64,000 nt of DNA from Bacillus nitratireducens (GTDB lineage: Bacteria > Bacillota > Bacilli > Bacillales > Bacillaceae_G). The DNA lies in contig NZ_MAOC01000027.1 in the NCBI RefSeq assembly GCF_001884135.1, positions 62,001-126,000 of the forward strand. Direction: 5' to 3'. The notes below the pieces were generated by a model that saw only the letters and a program-made list of their open reading frames with translations, was not told the DNA's origin and did not search any database. Made by a program: the position numbers and the translations under genes. Of this stretch, positions 25,106 to 33,639 are shown piece after piece; position 1 is the first letter of the stretch; every line of letters begins with the position of its first letter.

Positions 25106-25142
25106 ACAAAAAGGCACTTCTTGATGAAGTGTCTTTTTGTGT
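25106..25142. terminator. Bidirectional terminator
   Basis: ACAAAAAGGCACTTC and GAAGTGTCTTTTTGT form a near-perfect 15-bp inverted repeat with a TTGAT loop. Confidence 0.85.
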
Positions 25143-25243
25143 AAACTAACTTAATTTCCATTTTCCGTACGGTATCGTGCAATTTATCATGGATATACTA
25201 ATTGTGAAAATTCATGTCATGATAAAAGAAGGGGACAGTTAGT

Positions 25244-26452
25244 ATGAAACAATCATCTATAAATCCGTTGCTAATTGTTCTAGGTACAATCATTGTTCAA
25301 ATTGGCCTAGGTACAATTTACACATGGAGTTTATTTAACCAACCCCTTGTAAGTAAGTTTGGATGGAACCTCAATTCAGTCGCGATTACTTTCGCAATTA
25401 CGAGTTTTTCTTTATCATTCTCAACTCTATTTGCAGGAAAGCTACAACAAAAATTTGGACTCCGTAAACTTATCGCTACTGCAGGAATTGTTTTAGGACT
25501 CGGTTTAATACTTAGTTCACAAGTTTCCTCATTACCATTACTTTATTTATTAGCTGGTGTTGTCGTCGGATATGCTGATGGAACAGCATATATTACCTCA
25601 CTATCTAATTTAATTAAATGGTTTCCAAACCGTAAAGGACTTATTTCTGGTATATCTGTTTCGGCATATGGAATGGGAAGCTTAATCTTTAGATATATAA
25701 ACGGAAATCTTATCAACAGTCTTGGGGTATCACAAGCATTTTTATATTGGGGTATTATCGTCTTACTATTAGTATTGATAGGATCATTCTTCTTACGTGA
25801 AGCAATTGTAAGTAACACTACGGCTGAAACATTACACAATGATTATACGCCGCGTGAAATGATGAAAACGAAACAAGTATATCTCTTATTTTTCATGTTA
25901 TTCACATCATGTATGGGCGGACTGTATTTAATCGGTATGGTAAAAGACATCGGTGTGCAGCTCGTTGGTCTTAGTGCAGCGACTGCCGCAAATGCCGTCG
26001 CAATGATCGCAATCTTTAATACAATAGGTAGAATTATTCTTGGAACGTTATCAGATAAAATAGGCCGATTAAAAATTGTCTCTGCTACATTTATTATTAT
26101 TGGATTATCCGTCTTCACTTTAAGTTTTATTCCACTAAATTATGGGATTTATTTTGCTTGTGTAGCAAGTGTTGCCTTTTGCTTTGGTGGTAATATCACT
26201 ATATTCCCAGCCATTGTCGGGGATTTCTTCGGATTAAAAAACCATAGTACAAACTACGGGATTGTTTACCAAGGTTTCGGATTTGGTGCGCTTGCAGGAT
26301 CATTCATTGGAGCACTACTTGGCGGATTTCAACCAACCTTCATTACAATCGGTGTTTTAAGTATTATCTCCTTCATTATTTCTATATTAATTCGTCCACC
26401 GAATGCAGAGAAGAAAAAGGAAATAAAACATTTACATCGAAAAATAGCTTAA
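25244..26452 (+). CDS. OFA-family MFS transporter (YhjX-like)
   Basis: 402 residues, the same length as E. coli YhjX, with 12 predicted helices. Shared features are GTIIVQIGLGTIYTWSLFNQPL, SNLIKWFPNRKGLISGISVSAYGMGSLIF, GMVKDIGVQ, LGTLSDKIGRLK (MFS motif A) and FGGNITIFPAIVGDFFGLKNHSTNYGIVYQGFGFGALAGS. OFA proteins exchange or import small carboxylates; YhjX takes up pyruvate. Pyruvate, lactate or formate is thus a reasonable but unproven substrate. GGGGAC lies 8 bases before the ATG. It is monocistronic between two terminators. Confidence 0.85.
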   Translation: MKQSSINPLLIVLGTIIVQIGLGTIYTWSLFNQPLVSKFGWNLNSVAITFAITSFSLSFSTLFAGKLQQKFGLRKLIATAGIVLGLGLILSSQVSSLPLLYLLAGVVVGYADGTAYITSLSNLIKWFPNRKGLISGISVSAYGMGSLIFRYINGNLINSLGVSQAFLYWGIIVLLLVLIGSFFLREAIVSNTTAETLHNDYTPREMMKTKQVYLLFFMLFTSCMGGLYLIGMVKDIGVQLVGLSAATAANAVAMIAIFNTIGRIILGTLSDKIGRLKIVSATFIIIGLSVFTLSFIPLNYGIYFACVASVAFCFGGNITIFPAIVGDFFGLKNHSTNYGIVYQGFGFGALAGSFIGALLGGFQPTFITIGVLSIISFIISILIRPPNAEKKKEIKHLHRKIA

Positions 26453-26454
26453 TT

Positions 26455-26490
26455 CAAAAAAGGGTCCTAATGTCAGGGCTCTTTTTTATT
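26455..26490 (+). terminator. Rho-independent terminator
   Basis: AAAAAAGGGTCCT and AGGGCTCTTTTTT form the stem around AATGTC, closing the OFA transporter gene. Confidence 0.82.
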
Positions 26491-26582
26491 ACGCTAACTT
26501 TGCTTCTTTACTAACTCATTAAAGACAGGACAATATCATTATAAAATTGAATAGATAAGTAAAAAGGAGCGTGATACTTAAA

Positions 26583-26999
26583 ATGAAAATAGCGCAGCAG
26601 TGGGTACAAGAAGATAGTGATTACATAAGAGAGAAAGTAATTGAATATAACCAAAAACATCTTTCAAATGAGGAAAAAACACCTTCAGAAAAGGTAAGTT
26701 TTATAGTAAGGAATGAAAAAGAAGAAATAATCGGAGGGGTAACAGCTATAACATTTTGGCATCAGTTGCATATTGACTTTCTGTGGGTGTCTGAAGAATA
26801 TAGACACGAAGGCTATGGTAGCAAATTAATGAAACTTATTGAAGAATTTGCAATCGAAAAAGAATGTCGACTGATAAAATTAGACACTTTTAGTTTTCAG
26901 GCTCCAAACTTTTATAAAAAACATGGATATAAAGTGATCGGAGTCAGTAAAGATCATCCTAAAGGACATCATCACTACTATTTAGAAAAAAGGTTGTAA
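26583..26999 (+). CDS. GNAT N-acetyltransferase
   Basis: 138 residues from ATG 26583; the GTG at 26571 abuts the AAAGGAG site and cannot be used efficiently. The fold is short and complete: FIVRNEKEEIIGGVTAITFWHQLHIDFLWVSEEYRHEGYGSKLMKLIEEFAIEKECRLIKLDTFSFQAPNFYKKHGYKVIG. The pyrophosphate loop is R-H-E-G-Y-G-S. The final HPKGHHHYYLEKRL is typical of a Bacillus GNAT subgroup whose target is not known. Confidence 0.82.
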   Translation: MKIAQQWVQEDSDYIREKVIEYNQKHLSNEEKTPSEKVSFIVRNEKEEIIGGVTAITFWHQLHIDFLWVSEEYRHEGYGSKLMKLIEEFAIEKECRLIKLDTFSFQAPNFYKKHGYKVIGVSKDHPKGHHHYYLEKRL

Positions 27000-27185
27000 A
27001 AAACATATTAAATTTATAGTTGCTATCGCTTAGTATCTTTTAACCGAATCGATTTTTAACATTTAGAGGGCATGTTTTGATTATTCTTTTTCAAAGCACG
27101 TTCTTTTTCTTTTTTGTGAATAAAAATAATTTAATGGTAGAATGAAATAAAGACAGAAAATTCGTATCATTAAAGGGGATTAAAC

Positions 27186-27629
27186 ATGAAAAAGGTGAAT
27201 GTTACATACGCGCTTTTATACGATGAAACTCACGAAAAGCTCTTAATGGTTAAAAACAAAGGGAAAAATGGCTCTTATTACACTTTACCAGGTGGAGCAG
27301 TAAAATTAGGTGAAACGTTAGAAGAGGCAGCAATTCGTGAAGTGAAAGAAGAAACCGGACTAGATATATATGTAAATGGGGTTTGTTCCATTAGTGAAGC
27401 GTTGTTTGAGGAAAGGGGACATCATGCAATCTTCTTTAATTTTTTAGGAGAAATAATCGGAGGGGAAATCTGTATATCACGACCAAAAGAAATTGAAGAA
27501 ATTATCTGGATGGAATTACATAAAGCAGAACCTTATTTACGTATACCAGAACACTTAAAAGGCCTTTTACAAAAGAAAGAAACAATACCTTATATTTTTA
27601 ATGGAACTATTATTCATCAATCTTCATAA
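27186..27629 (+). CDS. NUDIX hydrolase
   Basis: 147 residues. The Nudix box [24 protein letters not shown] occupies residues 37-60 and is complete. [40 protein letters not shown] continues the fold. The substrate is unknown; small Bacillus paralogues hydrolyse nucleoside diphosphate derivatives. AAGGGG lies 7 bases before the ATG. The sliding-clamp gene begins 30 bases after the stop, with its own GGCGGGGG site, so the two are probably one transcript. Confidence 0.85.
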   Translation: MKKVNVTYALLYDETHEKLLMVKNKGKNGSYYTLPGGAVKLGETLEEAAIREVKEETGLDIYVNGVCSISEALFEERGHHAIFFNFLGEIIGGEICISRPKEIEEIIWMELHKAEPYLRIPEHLKGLLQKKETIPYIFNGTIIHQSS

Positions 27630-27659
27630 ATATATTATTACATTTAAGGCGGGGGAAAA

Positions 27660-28790
27660 ATGGAGTTTATCGTTAATCATAAACAATTTACACAAGCTCT
27701 TTCAGAAGTAAGTAAAGCTATCTCAACAAAAAATTTAATTCCTATATTATCTGGAATAAAAATAACAGCAAATCCATCCGGAATTACTTTAATCGCAAGT
27801 AATTCGAATATTTTCATTGAAAAATTTATACCTAGTTCAATTGAAGGTGTACAAATTACAACTATTGTAAAAGCAGGAAGTATTGTCGTACCAGCGAAAT
27901 ATTTCATTGAAATTATTAAGAAAATGCCAAGTGATATTTTAATAAAAAGCATGAATGAGCAATTGATTACAATTCAATCAGATGAAATTACTTTAAACTT
28001 AAATGGATTCTCGGCGAACGAATTTCCAAATGTACCATTTATAGACGAACATGCAGAAATACAAGTAGAAACGGAACAGTTGATTGAAGTATTCAAACAA
28101 ACTGTCTTTGCAGCTGCTAAAAATGAATCTAGACCCGTTCTTACTGGCGTACATTTTGTTATTGATCATAACAAATTAATTTGTGCTGCTACTGATTCGC
28201 ATAGACTGGCTTTACGTGAAATACCCATTTCTTCACATGCGAAATTAAATTGTATTGTACCAAGTTCCACTATTAGTGAACTACTAAAATTAATGAACAG
28301 TAATTCAAATGTAGTATACATATATCTTTCAGAGAGTCACATTATTTTTAAATTTGGTACAATTACGTTGTATTCAAGGCTTATTGAAGGTAAATATCCT
28401 AATATATCCGGCCTAATTCCAAATGAATCCCAAACGGTTATTAATATAGATAGAAAACAGATTTTACAAGGTGTAGATCGGTCAAGTTTATTAGCTAGTG
28501 AATGGGCAAACAACAACGTTAACTTAGAAATCATCGACGAATCCACAATACAAATCTCTTCTAATGCTTCTCAGATTGGTAAAATATCCGAGACACAACA
28601 AATAGATACTATTCTCGGTGAAAAGCAATTAAATATATCTTTTGATGGACGATATATGGTCGATACTTTAAAAGCAATAAAAGAAGATAGAGTTACTTTA
28701 AGTTTTGGTGGTTCCATGAGGCCGATAGTAATTGAAGCAGGTGAACAATCTGCAGCAGTATATTTAATATCACCTGTTAGAACTTATTAA
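27660..28790 (+). CDS. dnaN: DNA polymerase III beta subunit (sliding clamp), second paralogue
   Basis: 376 residues with the three repeated clamp domains (about 1-125, 126-245 and 246-376). It starts MEFIVNHKQFTQALSEVSKAI and has FAAAKNESRPVLTGVHF, ATDSHRLALREI, LIEGKYPNISGLIP and the C-terminal VYLISPVRTY, equivalent to the pocket-forming M-P-x-R tail. A housekeeping dnaN normally sits beside dnaA at the origin, whereas this copy lies near the terminus, so it is a paralogue of the kind annotated dnaN-2 in B. anthracis. It could support specialised repair or replace the main clamp. NUDIX genes flank it on both sides with 30- and 22-base gaps, suggesting one operon. Confidence 0.92.
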   Translation: MEFIVNHKQFTQALSEVSKAISTKNLIPILSGIKITANPSGITLIASNSNIFIEKFIPSSIEGVQITTIVKAGSIVVPAKYFIEIIKKMPSDILIKSMNEQLITIQSDEITLNLNGFSANEFPNVPFIDEHAEIQVETEQLIEVFKQTVFAAAKNESRPVLTGVHFVIDHNKLICAATDSHRLALREIPISSHAKLNCIVPSSTISELLKLMNSNSNVVYIYLSESHIIFKFGTITLYSRLIEGKYPNISGLIPNESQTVINIDRKQILQGVDRSSLLASEWANNNVNLEIIDESTIQISSNASQIGKISETQQIDTILGEKQLNISFDGRYMVDTLKAIKEDRVTLSFGGSMRPIVIEAGEQSAAVYLISPVRTY

Positions 28791-28812
28791 GAAGAAAGGA
28801 ATGAATTAAAAA

Positions 28813-29349
28813 ATGTACAAGCATACTTTATGTTTTATAAAAAGAAATGAAGAAATACTTATGCTAAATAGAGAATATGATCCTGTAAAAGGATTATGGA
28901 ACGGTGTAGGAGGGAAGATAGAAAAAGGAGAAACACCGTTAGAAAATGCAATTCGTGAAATAAAAGAAGAAACAAATATAGATGTGGAACAAAATCAAAT
29001 TCAATTTAAAGGCATTATTAAATGGGAGGATTCCTCATATTCTGGTGGCATATATGTCTATCTAGTTGAGCTACTTAATGAATTTACATATCACACTCCA
29101 AAAAAAGTCTCAGAAGGAATTCTAGATTGGAAAGAGGTATCTTGGATTCTAAGTGACTATAATTACGGCGTAGGAGAGATGATACCTAAATTTTTAACTG
29201 AAGTACTTTATAATGAATTAATATTAGAGCACTCTTTCGTTTTATCAAATCATAAATTAGTAGAGTATAAGAATAAAGAATTAGCTAAGCAGAGCAGCCC
29301 AATAGATTCAATACATAAATTAGTGTACGCAGTAACAGAAAACAGCTAA
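28813..29349 (+). CDS. NUDIX hydrolase, MutT-like
   Basis: 178 residues. It starts MYKHTLCFIKRNEEILMLNREYDPVKGLWNGVGGKIEKGETPLENAIREIKEETNI. The G-L-W-N-x-x-G-G-K-x-x-x-G-E segment and intact Nudix box (residues 37-60) are those of 8-oxo-dGTP or related purine-nucleotide hydrolases. The C-terminal ~50 residues are an extension with no recognised motif. The start is 22 bases after dnaN2, with AAGAAAGGAAT upstream of the ATG. The MutT-like call fits a clamp operon concerned with replication fidelity, which is inference. Confidence 0.82.
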   Translation: MYKHTLCFIKRNEEILMLNREYDPVKGLWNGVGGKIEKGETPLENAIREIKEETNIDVEQNQIQFKGIIKWEDSSYSGGIYVYLVELLNEFTYHTPKKVSEGILDWKEVSWILSDYNYGVGEMIPKFLTEVLYNELILEHSFVLSNHKLVEYKNKELAKQSSPIDSIHKLVYAVTENS

Positions 29350-29398
29350 TGTAATCGAAGTGAAACTAAAGATAAAATTTAACGTGAGGGTGAGTATT

Positions 29399-30319
29399 AT
29401 GAAGAAAATAATCGCTTTACTCTTAGGTATCGTTCTAATTATTTTTGCTTTTTTTCATTACAATAAAGAAAGTTTAGTTCAAAATGATAAATTGTTTGTT
29501 GAGGACTTTAAAGGTAAAAATGATTCATATAAAATTCAAGCAGCCATTAATAAAGCAGAATCAAGTAAAATTAAAACGGTTTTGCTCGATGATAAAAAAT
29601 ATAAAATTACTTCACCAATCATCGTTAAGCAAGGTGTTAAATTATTATTCGGTTATGGTACACAGTTTGTTGTTGAGGGAAACTTTAGGGTATTGGAACT
29701 AGAAAAAAATGCTTCGATTGAAGGAGCGTACATAGCTATTGATGATCCTAAATTTAATTCTGAAGTTATATATTTAGATGGTAAAAATAAGTATTATAAC
29801 ACTTGGAACAAAACACAAATAAAAGATATAAATATTATAAATTGGGCCGAAACAAATAAAGGAACAGGAATTTCTTTATTCACTGGTGAAAAAGAAAATG
29901 AAATCTCATTTATTAACTTCGAAAACATTAAAGTAGCAGGAATGGAAACAGGGTTAAAATTAGTAGCGAAAAAACCGAAATCTGGACATGCTTGGATAAA
30001 TGCCAACCGTTTTATGAACTTCTCTCTAGAGGATTGTGTGAATATGATTTATATGGATAGTAATTTAACTACGCCAAATGAGATTAGCGGGAATCAATTT
30101 ACAAATCTACAAATACAACCGTCAAGTAAAACAAAAAACATTTTAAGGGTAAGTGGACAGCATAACGAATTCAATGGAATGGTGTGGGATTTACAGAAAA
30201 TTAATCACGAAAACGAACTCATTGAACTAACTGATAAGAGCATGAACACAGTAATTGAAATGTCCAGTGTACCAACAAATAGATTTTTAGATAGCGGAAA
30301 AGCTAATATAGTAAAGTAA
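29399..30319 (+). CDS. Exported protein with predicted right-handed beta-helix
   Basis: 306 residues from ATG 29399 (GAGGGTGAG 5 bases upstream); the frame opening at 29360 lacks a ribosome site and would bury the signal. Residues 2-21 (KKIIALLLGIVLIIFAFFHY) form a signal peptide or anchor. DDSYKIQAAINKAESSKIKTVLLDDKKYKITSPIIVKQGVKLLFGYG matches the opening coil of pectate-lyase-like and tail-spike beta-helices (N-D-x3-I-Q-x-A-I). Repeated N-x-F/I-x-N-I/F motifs follow. No catalytic residues of a known lyase can be identified. Possible roles are polysaccharide binding or cleavage. Confidence 0.6.
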   Translation: MKKIIALLLGIVLIIFAFFHYNKESLVQNDKLFVEDFKGKNDSYKIQAAINKAESSKIKTVLLDDKKYKITSPIIVKQGVKLLFGYGTQFVVEGNFRVLELEKNASIEGAYIAIDDPKFNSEVIYLDGKNKYYNTWNKTQIKDINIINWAETNKGTGISLFTGEKENEISFINFENIKVAGMETGLKLVAKKPKSGHAWINANRFMNFSLEDCVNMIYMDSNLTTPNEISGNQFTNLQIQPSSKTKNILRVSGQHNEFNGMVWDLQKINHENELIELTDKSMNTVIEMSSVPTNRFLDSGKANIVK

Positions 30320-30386
30320 TATTTTTATTTATGAATTCACTTCTAAGAAGCAGTTAGAAATAAAAATTCTAGACAGGAGATTCAAT

Positions 30387-31220
30387 ATGTGGAAAACAAA
30401 TATTATCAAAACTACTAGAGGCAAGTTCGAGTATTTTGTGAAGGGAGAAGGTCCGCCTTTATGCGTTACACATATGTATAGCGAGTATAACGATAATGGA
30501 AATACTTTTGCAAACCCGTTCACTGATTTTTATAGTGTATATTTAGTTAATTTAAAGGGTTGTGGCAATTCAGATTTAGCAAATAACGATTCCGAATATA
30601 GTATGACGGAAACTGTTAAAGATTTAGAAGCGATTCGGGAAGCTTTATATATTAATAAATGGGGGGTTGCTGGTCATTCGACAGGAGGGATGTTAGCTCT
30701 TGTATATGCGACTGAAGCACAAGAAAGTTTAACGAAAATAATTGTTGGTGGCGCGGCAGCGAGTATGGAATATGCATCTCATAAAGATAGTATATACTGT
30801 AGTGAAAATGAAAATTTTAATAGAATCGTATCAATTATGAATGCATTAAATGATGATAGTACATTACAAGAAGAAAGAAAAGCATTAAGTAGAGAGTGGG
30901 CACTTATGTCTTTTTATTCTGGAGAGAAGCTTGAAGAGGCATTAAAATTTCCGAATAGCGGAAAGACAGTTGGCAATCGGTTAAATTATTTTAGACAAGT
31001 TGAATATAAAAACTATGATGTTCGTCAGAAACTTGAATACGTAAAAATCCCAAGCTTTATATACTGTGGTAAGCATGATGCACAATGCCCCTACATATTT
31101 TCTCGTGAAATAGCAAATTTAATCCCGAACGCAGTATTAACTAAATTTGAAGAAAGTAATCATAATCCATTTGTTGAAGAAATAGACAAGTTTAATCAGT
31201 TTGTAAACAATACTTTATAA
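30387..31220 (+). CDS. Alpha/beta hydrolase (proline iminopeptidase/esterase-like)
   Basis: 277 residues. The nucleophile elbow is VAGHSTGGMLALVYA with Ser near residue 97. The acid is in IYCGKHDAQCP and the His in ESNHNPFVEE, completing the triad. The oxyanion HG is replaced by THMYSEYNDNGN, and LVNLKGCGNSDLANN follows, as in proline-iminopeptidase-like hydrolases with a lid domain between strands 6 and 7. The substrate is unknown. AGGAG lies 8 bases before the ATG. It is monocistronic, with a terminator 10 bases after the stop. Confidence 0.85.
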   Translation: MWKTNIIKTTRGKFEYFVKGEGPPLCVTHMYSEYNDNGNTFANPFTDFYSVYLVNLKGCGNSDLANNDSEYSMTETVKDLEAIREALYINKWGVAGHSTGGMLALVYATEAQESLTKIIVGGAAASMEYASHKDSIYCSENENFNRIVSIMNALNDDSTLQEERKALSREWALMSFYSGEKLEEALKFPNSGKTVGNRLNYFRQVEYKNYDVRQKLEYVKIPSFIYCGKHDAQCPYIFSREIANLIPNAVLTKFEESNHNPFVEEIDKFNQFVNNTL

Positions 31221-31225
31221 TAAAT

Positions 31226-31268
31226 AAAAGCGAATCTTTCTTCTATACAAGGGAGATTCGCTTTTTAC
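31226..31268. terminator. Bidirectional terminator
   Basis: AAAAGCGAATCT and AGATTCGCTTTTT form a 12-bp stem with a 16-base loop between the convergent hydrolase and MBL-fold genes. Confidence 0.85.
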
Positions 31269-31273
31269 TATAA

Positions 31274-32236
31274 TTAGACTTTTCGCCACCAAGCATACCT
31301 AGGATAATCTTCAGATTTTAACGTAATAGATTCACCAATTTGTGGCGTTGTAATTTTAACTCCTAAACGTTCGGCTTCTTTCGTAACACGTTCTACTGGG
31401 TCACTCCATTCGTGTAAAGCTAACGTAAAAGCACCCCAATGAATCGGAAGAAGTAATTCTCCTTTAACATCAATATGAGCTTGTACCGTTTCTTCAGGCA
31501 ACATATGAATAGCAGACCATCTCGCATCATATTGTCCACATTCCATTAAAGTAAGATCAAACGGACCGTATTTATTACCAATCTCCTTAAAGTGCGAAGC
31601 ATAACCACTATCACCACTAAAGAAAATTTTAGTCCCTTGACCAAGAATAAGCCATGAACACCATAATGAACAATCTCTATCTGTCATACCACGTCCAGAG
31701 AAATGCCTTGCAGGCGCACAAACTAACTTAATATTATCAAGCATAATTTCGTCCCACCAATTATGCTCACTAATTTTACTAGGTGAAACACCCCATTTAA
31801 TAAGATAACGCGCAACTCCAGTCGGAACATAAAAGTGCTTTGCACGATCTTTTAACTGCATAATACTTTTGTAATTCAAATGATCATAGTGATTATGCGA
31901 AATGATAATCGCATCAATTTCCTGAAGATCTTCACGTTCTAAAGAAAAAGCACCACTATAACGTTTACTATTAAAAACAGGGAATGGGGAAGAGGCATCG
32001 CCAAACATAGGATCTAACAACAGTTTTTTACCTTCTATTTTTAAAAGAGAAGCAGAGTGACCAAACCATGTAACACTCTCTAAAGACTCATTATCTTTAT
32101 TCGATAATACAATAGGTAAATTCTTTATAGGACGCAGCTTTGTTTTTATTTTAAAGTAATCAGACATTAAACCTATAATATCTTTTGGTTTAAAACTTAC
32201 ATCAGTATGAATTTGATTTATATATTTCTTTTTCAT
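31274..32236 (-). CDS. MBL-fold metallo-hydrolase, NAPE-PLD/RomA-like
   Basis: 320 residues. SVTWFGHSASLLKIEGKKLLLDPMFGDASSP is the N-terminal strand-turn unit. The zinc motif H-x-H-x-D-H is HNHYDH. The third His lies in PARHFSGRG, the bridging Asp in FFSGDSGYASHF and the last His in LLPIHWGAFTLALHEWSDP. This set is characteristic of the NAPE-phospholipase D-like branch of the metallo-beta-lactamase superfamily. In bacteria its substrates (phospholipid, N-acyl compound or other phosphodiester) are mostly unknown. GGAGAACG lies 7 bases before the ATG. The gene is single and faces the terminus. Confidence 0.85.
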   Translation of the reverse strand: MKKKYINQIHTDVSFKPKDIIGLMSDYFKIKTKLRPIKNLPIVLSNKDNESLESVTWFGHSASLLKIEGKKLLLDPMFGDASSPFPVFNSKRYSGAFSLEREDLQEIDAIIISHNHYDHLNYKSIMQLKDRAKHFYVPTGVARYLIKWGVSPSKISEHNWWDEIMLDNIKLVCAPARHFSGRGMTDRDCSLWCSWLILGQGTKIFFSGDSGYASHFKEIGNKYGPFDLTLMECGQYDARWSAIHMLPEETVQAHIDVKGELLLPIHWGAFTLALHEWSDPVERVTKEAERLGVKITTPQIGESITLKSEDYPRYAWWRKV

Positions 32237-32345
32237 TCGTTCTCCTTTTTACGTTTAACAATATACGTATGTTGTTATTGTTGCTAATTGTAGTTTAAAC
32301 TATATCATTTTACCTTTCATCTTAAATGCAGTACATTTCATTAAT

Positions 32346-32374
32346 TTGACATATTTATTATTTGTATTTATAAA
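32346..32374 (+). promoter_or_regulatory. Near-consensus SigA promoter
   Basis: TTGACA and TATAAA are separated by exactly 17 bases. It lies ~160 bases before the LAGLIDADG-type gene, leaving a long leader in which I see no riboswitch or strong hairpin. Confidence 0.65.
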
Positions 32375-32532
32375 ATGAATTTCATTTAGCAGCAGCTAAA
32401 ACTAATATGAAGTAAATGTAAATTGTTTTAATTTAGTAAATCCCTTCTTATACGCAACAAAGAACATATGTTTCGTTATATGTTATAGAAGCAAATATGT
32501 CTCTAAATAATAAAAGGAAGGAGAATTTGTAA

Positions 32533-33255
32533 ATGCAAGCAGAAAGAAATAAGAAGTCAAAATGTAAACTATCAAAATCTGAAATAATGCAGCTTTATGC
32601 AGAAGGGGAGAGTACCTCAGAAATCGCGATGCTTGCTAATGTGTCTGCAAGGTATATTCGTATGGTTCTAACAGACAACAACGTTCCAAGGCGAGCTATA
32701 GGGAGCTGGAAGAGAAAGTATGGCATAATAGAAGATTATTTTAAAACATGGTCAAATAACATGGCTTATATATTAGGGTTTATAGCAGCAGATGGTGTCA
32801 TACAAAAAGAAAATCAATGTGTCAGTATATCACAAAAAGAAAGTTACATTCTAGAAGATATAAAAATAGAATTAAACACCAACCAGCCACTTTATCAAAA
32901 TAAAAAAACAGGCGTATATATGCTAAACATTAATAGCAAAACAATAAAAGATGACCTTATGAACATACACGGAATCATGCCATGTAAATCATTTAACATT
33001 GAATTTCCTTTTGTACCAGAAGAATATTTACATCATTTTATTCGTGGGTATTTTGATGGGGATGGTTACGTCAATTATGAAACTTATACAGTCAGTTTTG
33101 TAGGTGGATCATATAATTTTATGAATTCTTTAAATCAAATACTACAAAATCACAATTTACCAGCTTTATCCGGAAGAAAATCAATACAACTATTTTCAAA
33201 TTGGATTTATAAAGACAAAGATATTTATTTGCATAGAAAATATGAAGTATTTTAG
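32533..33255 (+). CDS. LAGLIDADG-type homing-endonuclease-like protein with N-terminal HTH
   Basis: 240 residues. Residues 12-60 (KLSKSEIMQLYAEGESTSEIAMLANVSARYIRMVLTDNNVPRR) form a helix-turn-helix. Two LAGLIDADG motifs follow, YILGFIAADGVI near residue 78 and HFIRGYFDGDGYV near 175, each with the catalytic acidic residue. This indicates a single-chain, two-motif DNA endonuclease. It is free-standing: no intein splice motifs or surrounding host gene are visible. AGGAAGGAG precedes the ATG by 8 bases. The frame stops at TAG 33253 but remains open for another 76 codons, described separately. Confidence 0.8.
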   Translation: MQAERNKKSKCKLSKSEIMQLYAEGESTSEIAMLANVSARYIRMVLTDNNVPRRAIGSWKRKYGIIEDYFKTWSNNMAYILGFIAADGVIQKENQCVSISQKESYILEDIKIELNTNQPLYQNKKTGVYMLNINSKTIKDDLMNIHGIMPCKSFNIEFPFVPEEYLHHFIRGYFDGDGYVNYETYTVSFVGGSYNFMNSLNQILQNHNLPALSGRKSIQLFSNWIYKDKDIYLHRKYEVF

Positions 33256-33486
33256 AAAGAAAGTCTAAGTTTAGACCAATTACAAGATCGAAAACTAAAA
33301 CAAACTGCCGTTAAACAAAGAAAACGAAATTTCCTTAAAGAATATATGAAAACTAAATGTAATGCTACAGCTTGTTCTAATTTAGAAATAAGTGAATCAA
33401 CTTTTAAACGTTGGTTAAAAAATGATAATCAATTTAACAGAGAGTTTGAAAAGAGTAATTTGATAAATCCAACTAGCGATAACTAA
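33256..33486 (+). pseudogene. In-frame continuation after TAG: HTH segment cut off from the LAGLIDADG gene
   Basis: Directly after the TAG at 33253-33255 the same frame reads on for 76 codons to TAA 33486. It includes LKQTAVKQRKRNFLKEYMKTKCNATACSNLEISESTFKRWLKNDNQFNREFEKS. This is a helix-turn-helix of the phBC6A51 type, whose signature is F-L-x-x-Y ... N-x-x-A-C ... S-x-x-T-x-x-R-W-L-K-x-D-x-x-F. There is no ATG before codon 31 and no ribosome site at the break. The segment therefore looks like the C-terminal domain of the same protein, severed by a nonsense mutation. Read-through or suppression is possible but not shown. Confidence 0.6.
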
Positions 33487-33500
33487 ATATAACACTCTAG

Positions 33501-33545
33501 AAAACCTTAGTATAGGTATTAACATAGCCATACTAAGGTTTTTAA
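33501..33545 (+). terminator. Rho-independent terminator
   Basis: AAAACCTTAGTAT and ATACTAAGGTTTTT form a 13-bp stem with a 16-base loop. It ends the LAGLIDADG/HTH unit, consistent with both parts belonging to one transcript. Confidence 0.88.
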
Positions 33546-33639
33546 TTTGAAATCATTAAAGGATTCTTATTTTTATTTATAGAACATAGTAAATACATAG
33601 ATTTTACAATTAAATTACTAAAAAAGGAGGGATTTTAAA

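Noticed and set aside
32533-33255. An intein or group I intron open reading frame
   Set aside because: No splice-block residues (N-terminal Cys/Ser, C-terminal His-Asn), no flanking host-gene halves and no intron core were seen. The gene has its own ribosome site and a candidate promoter.
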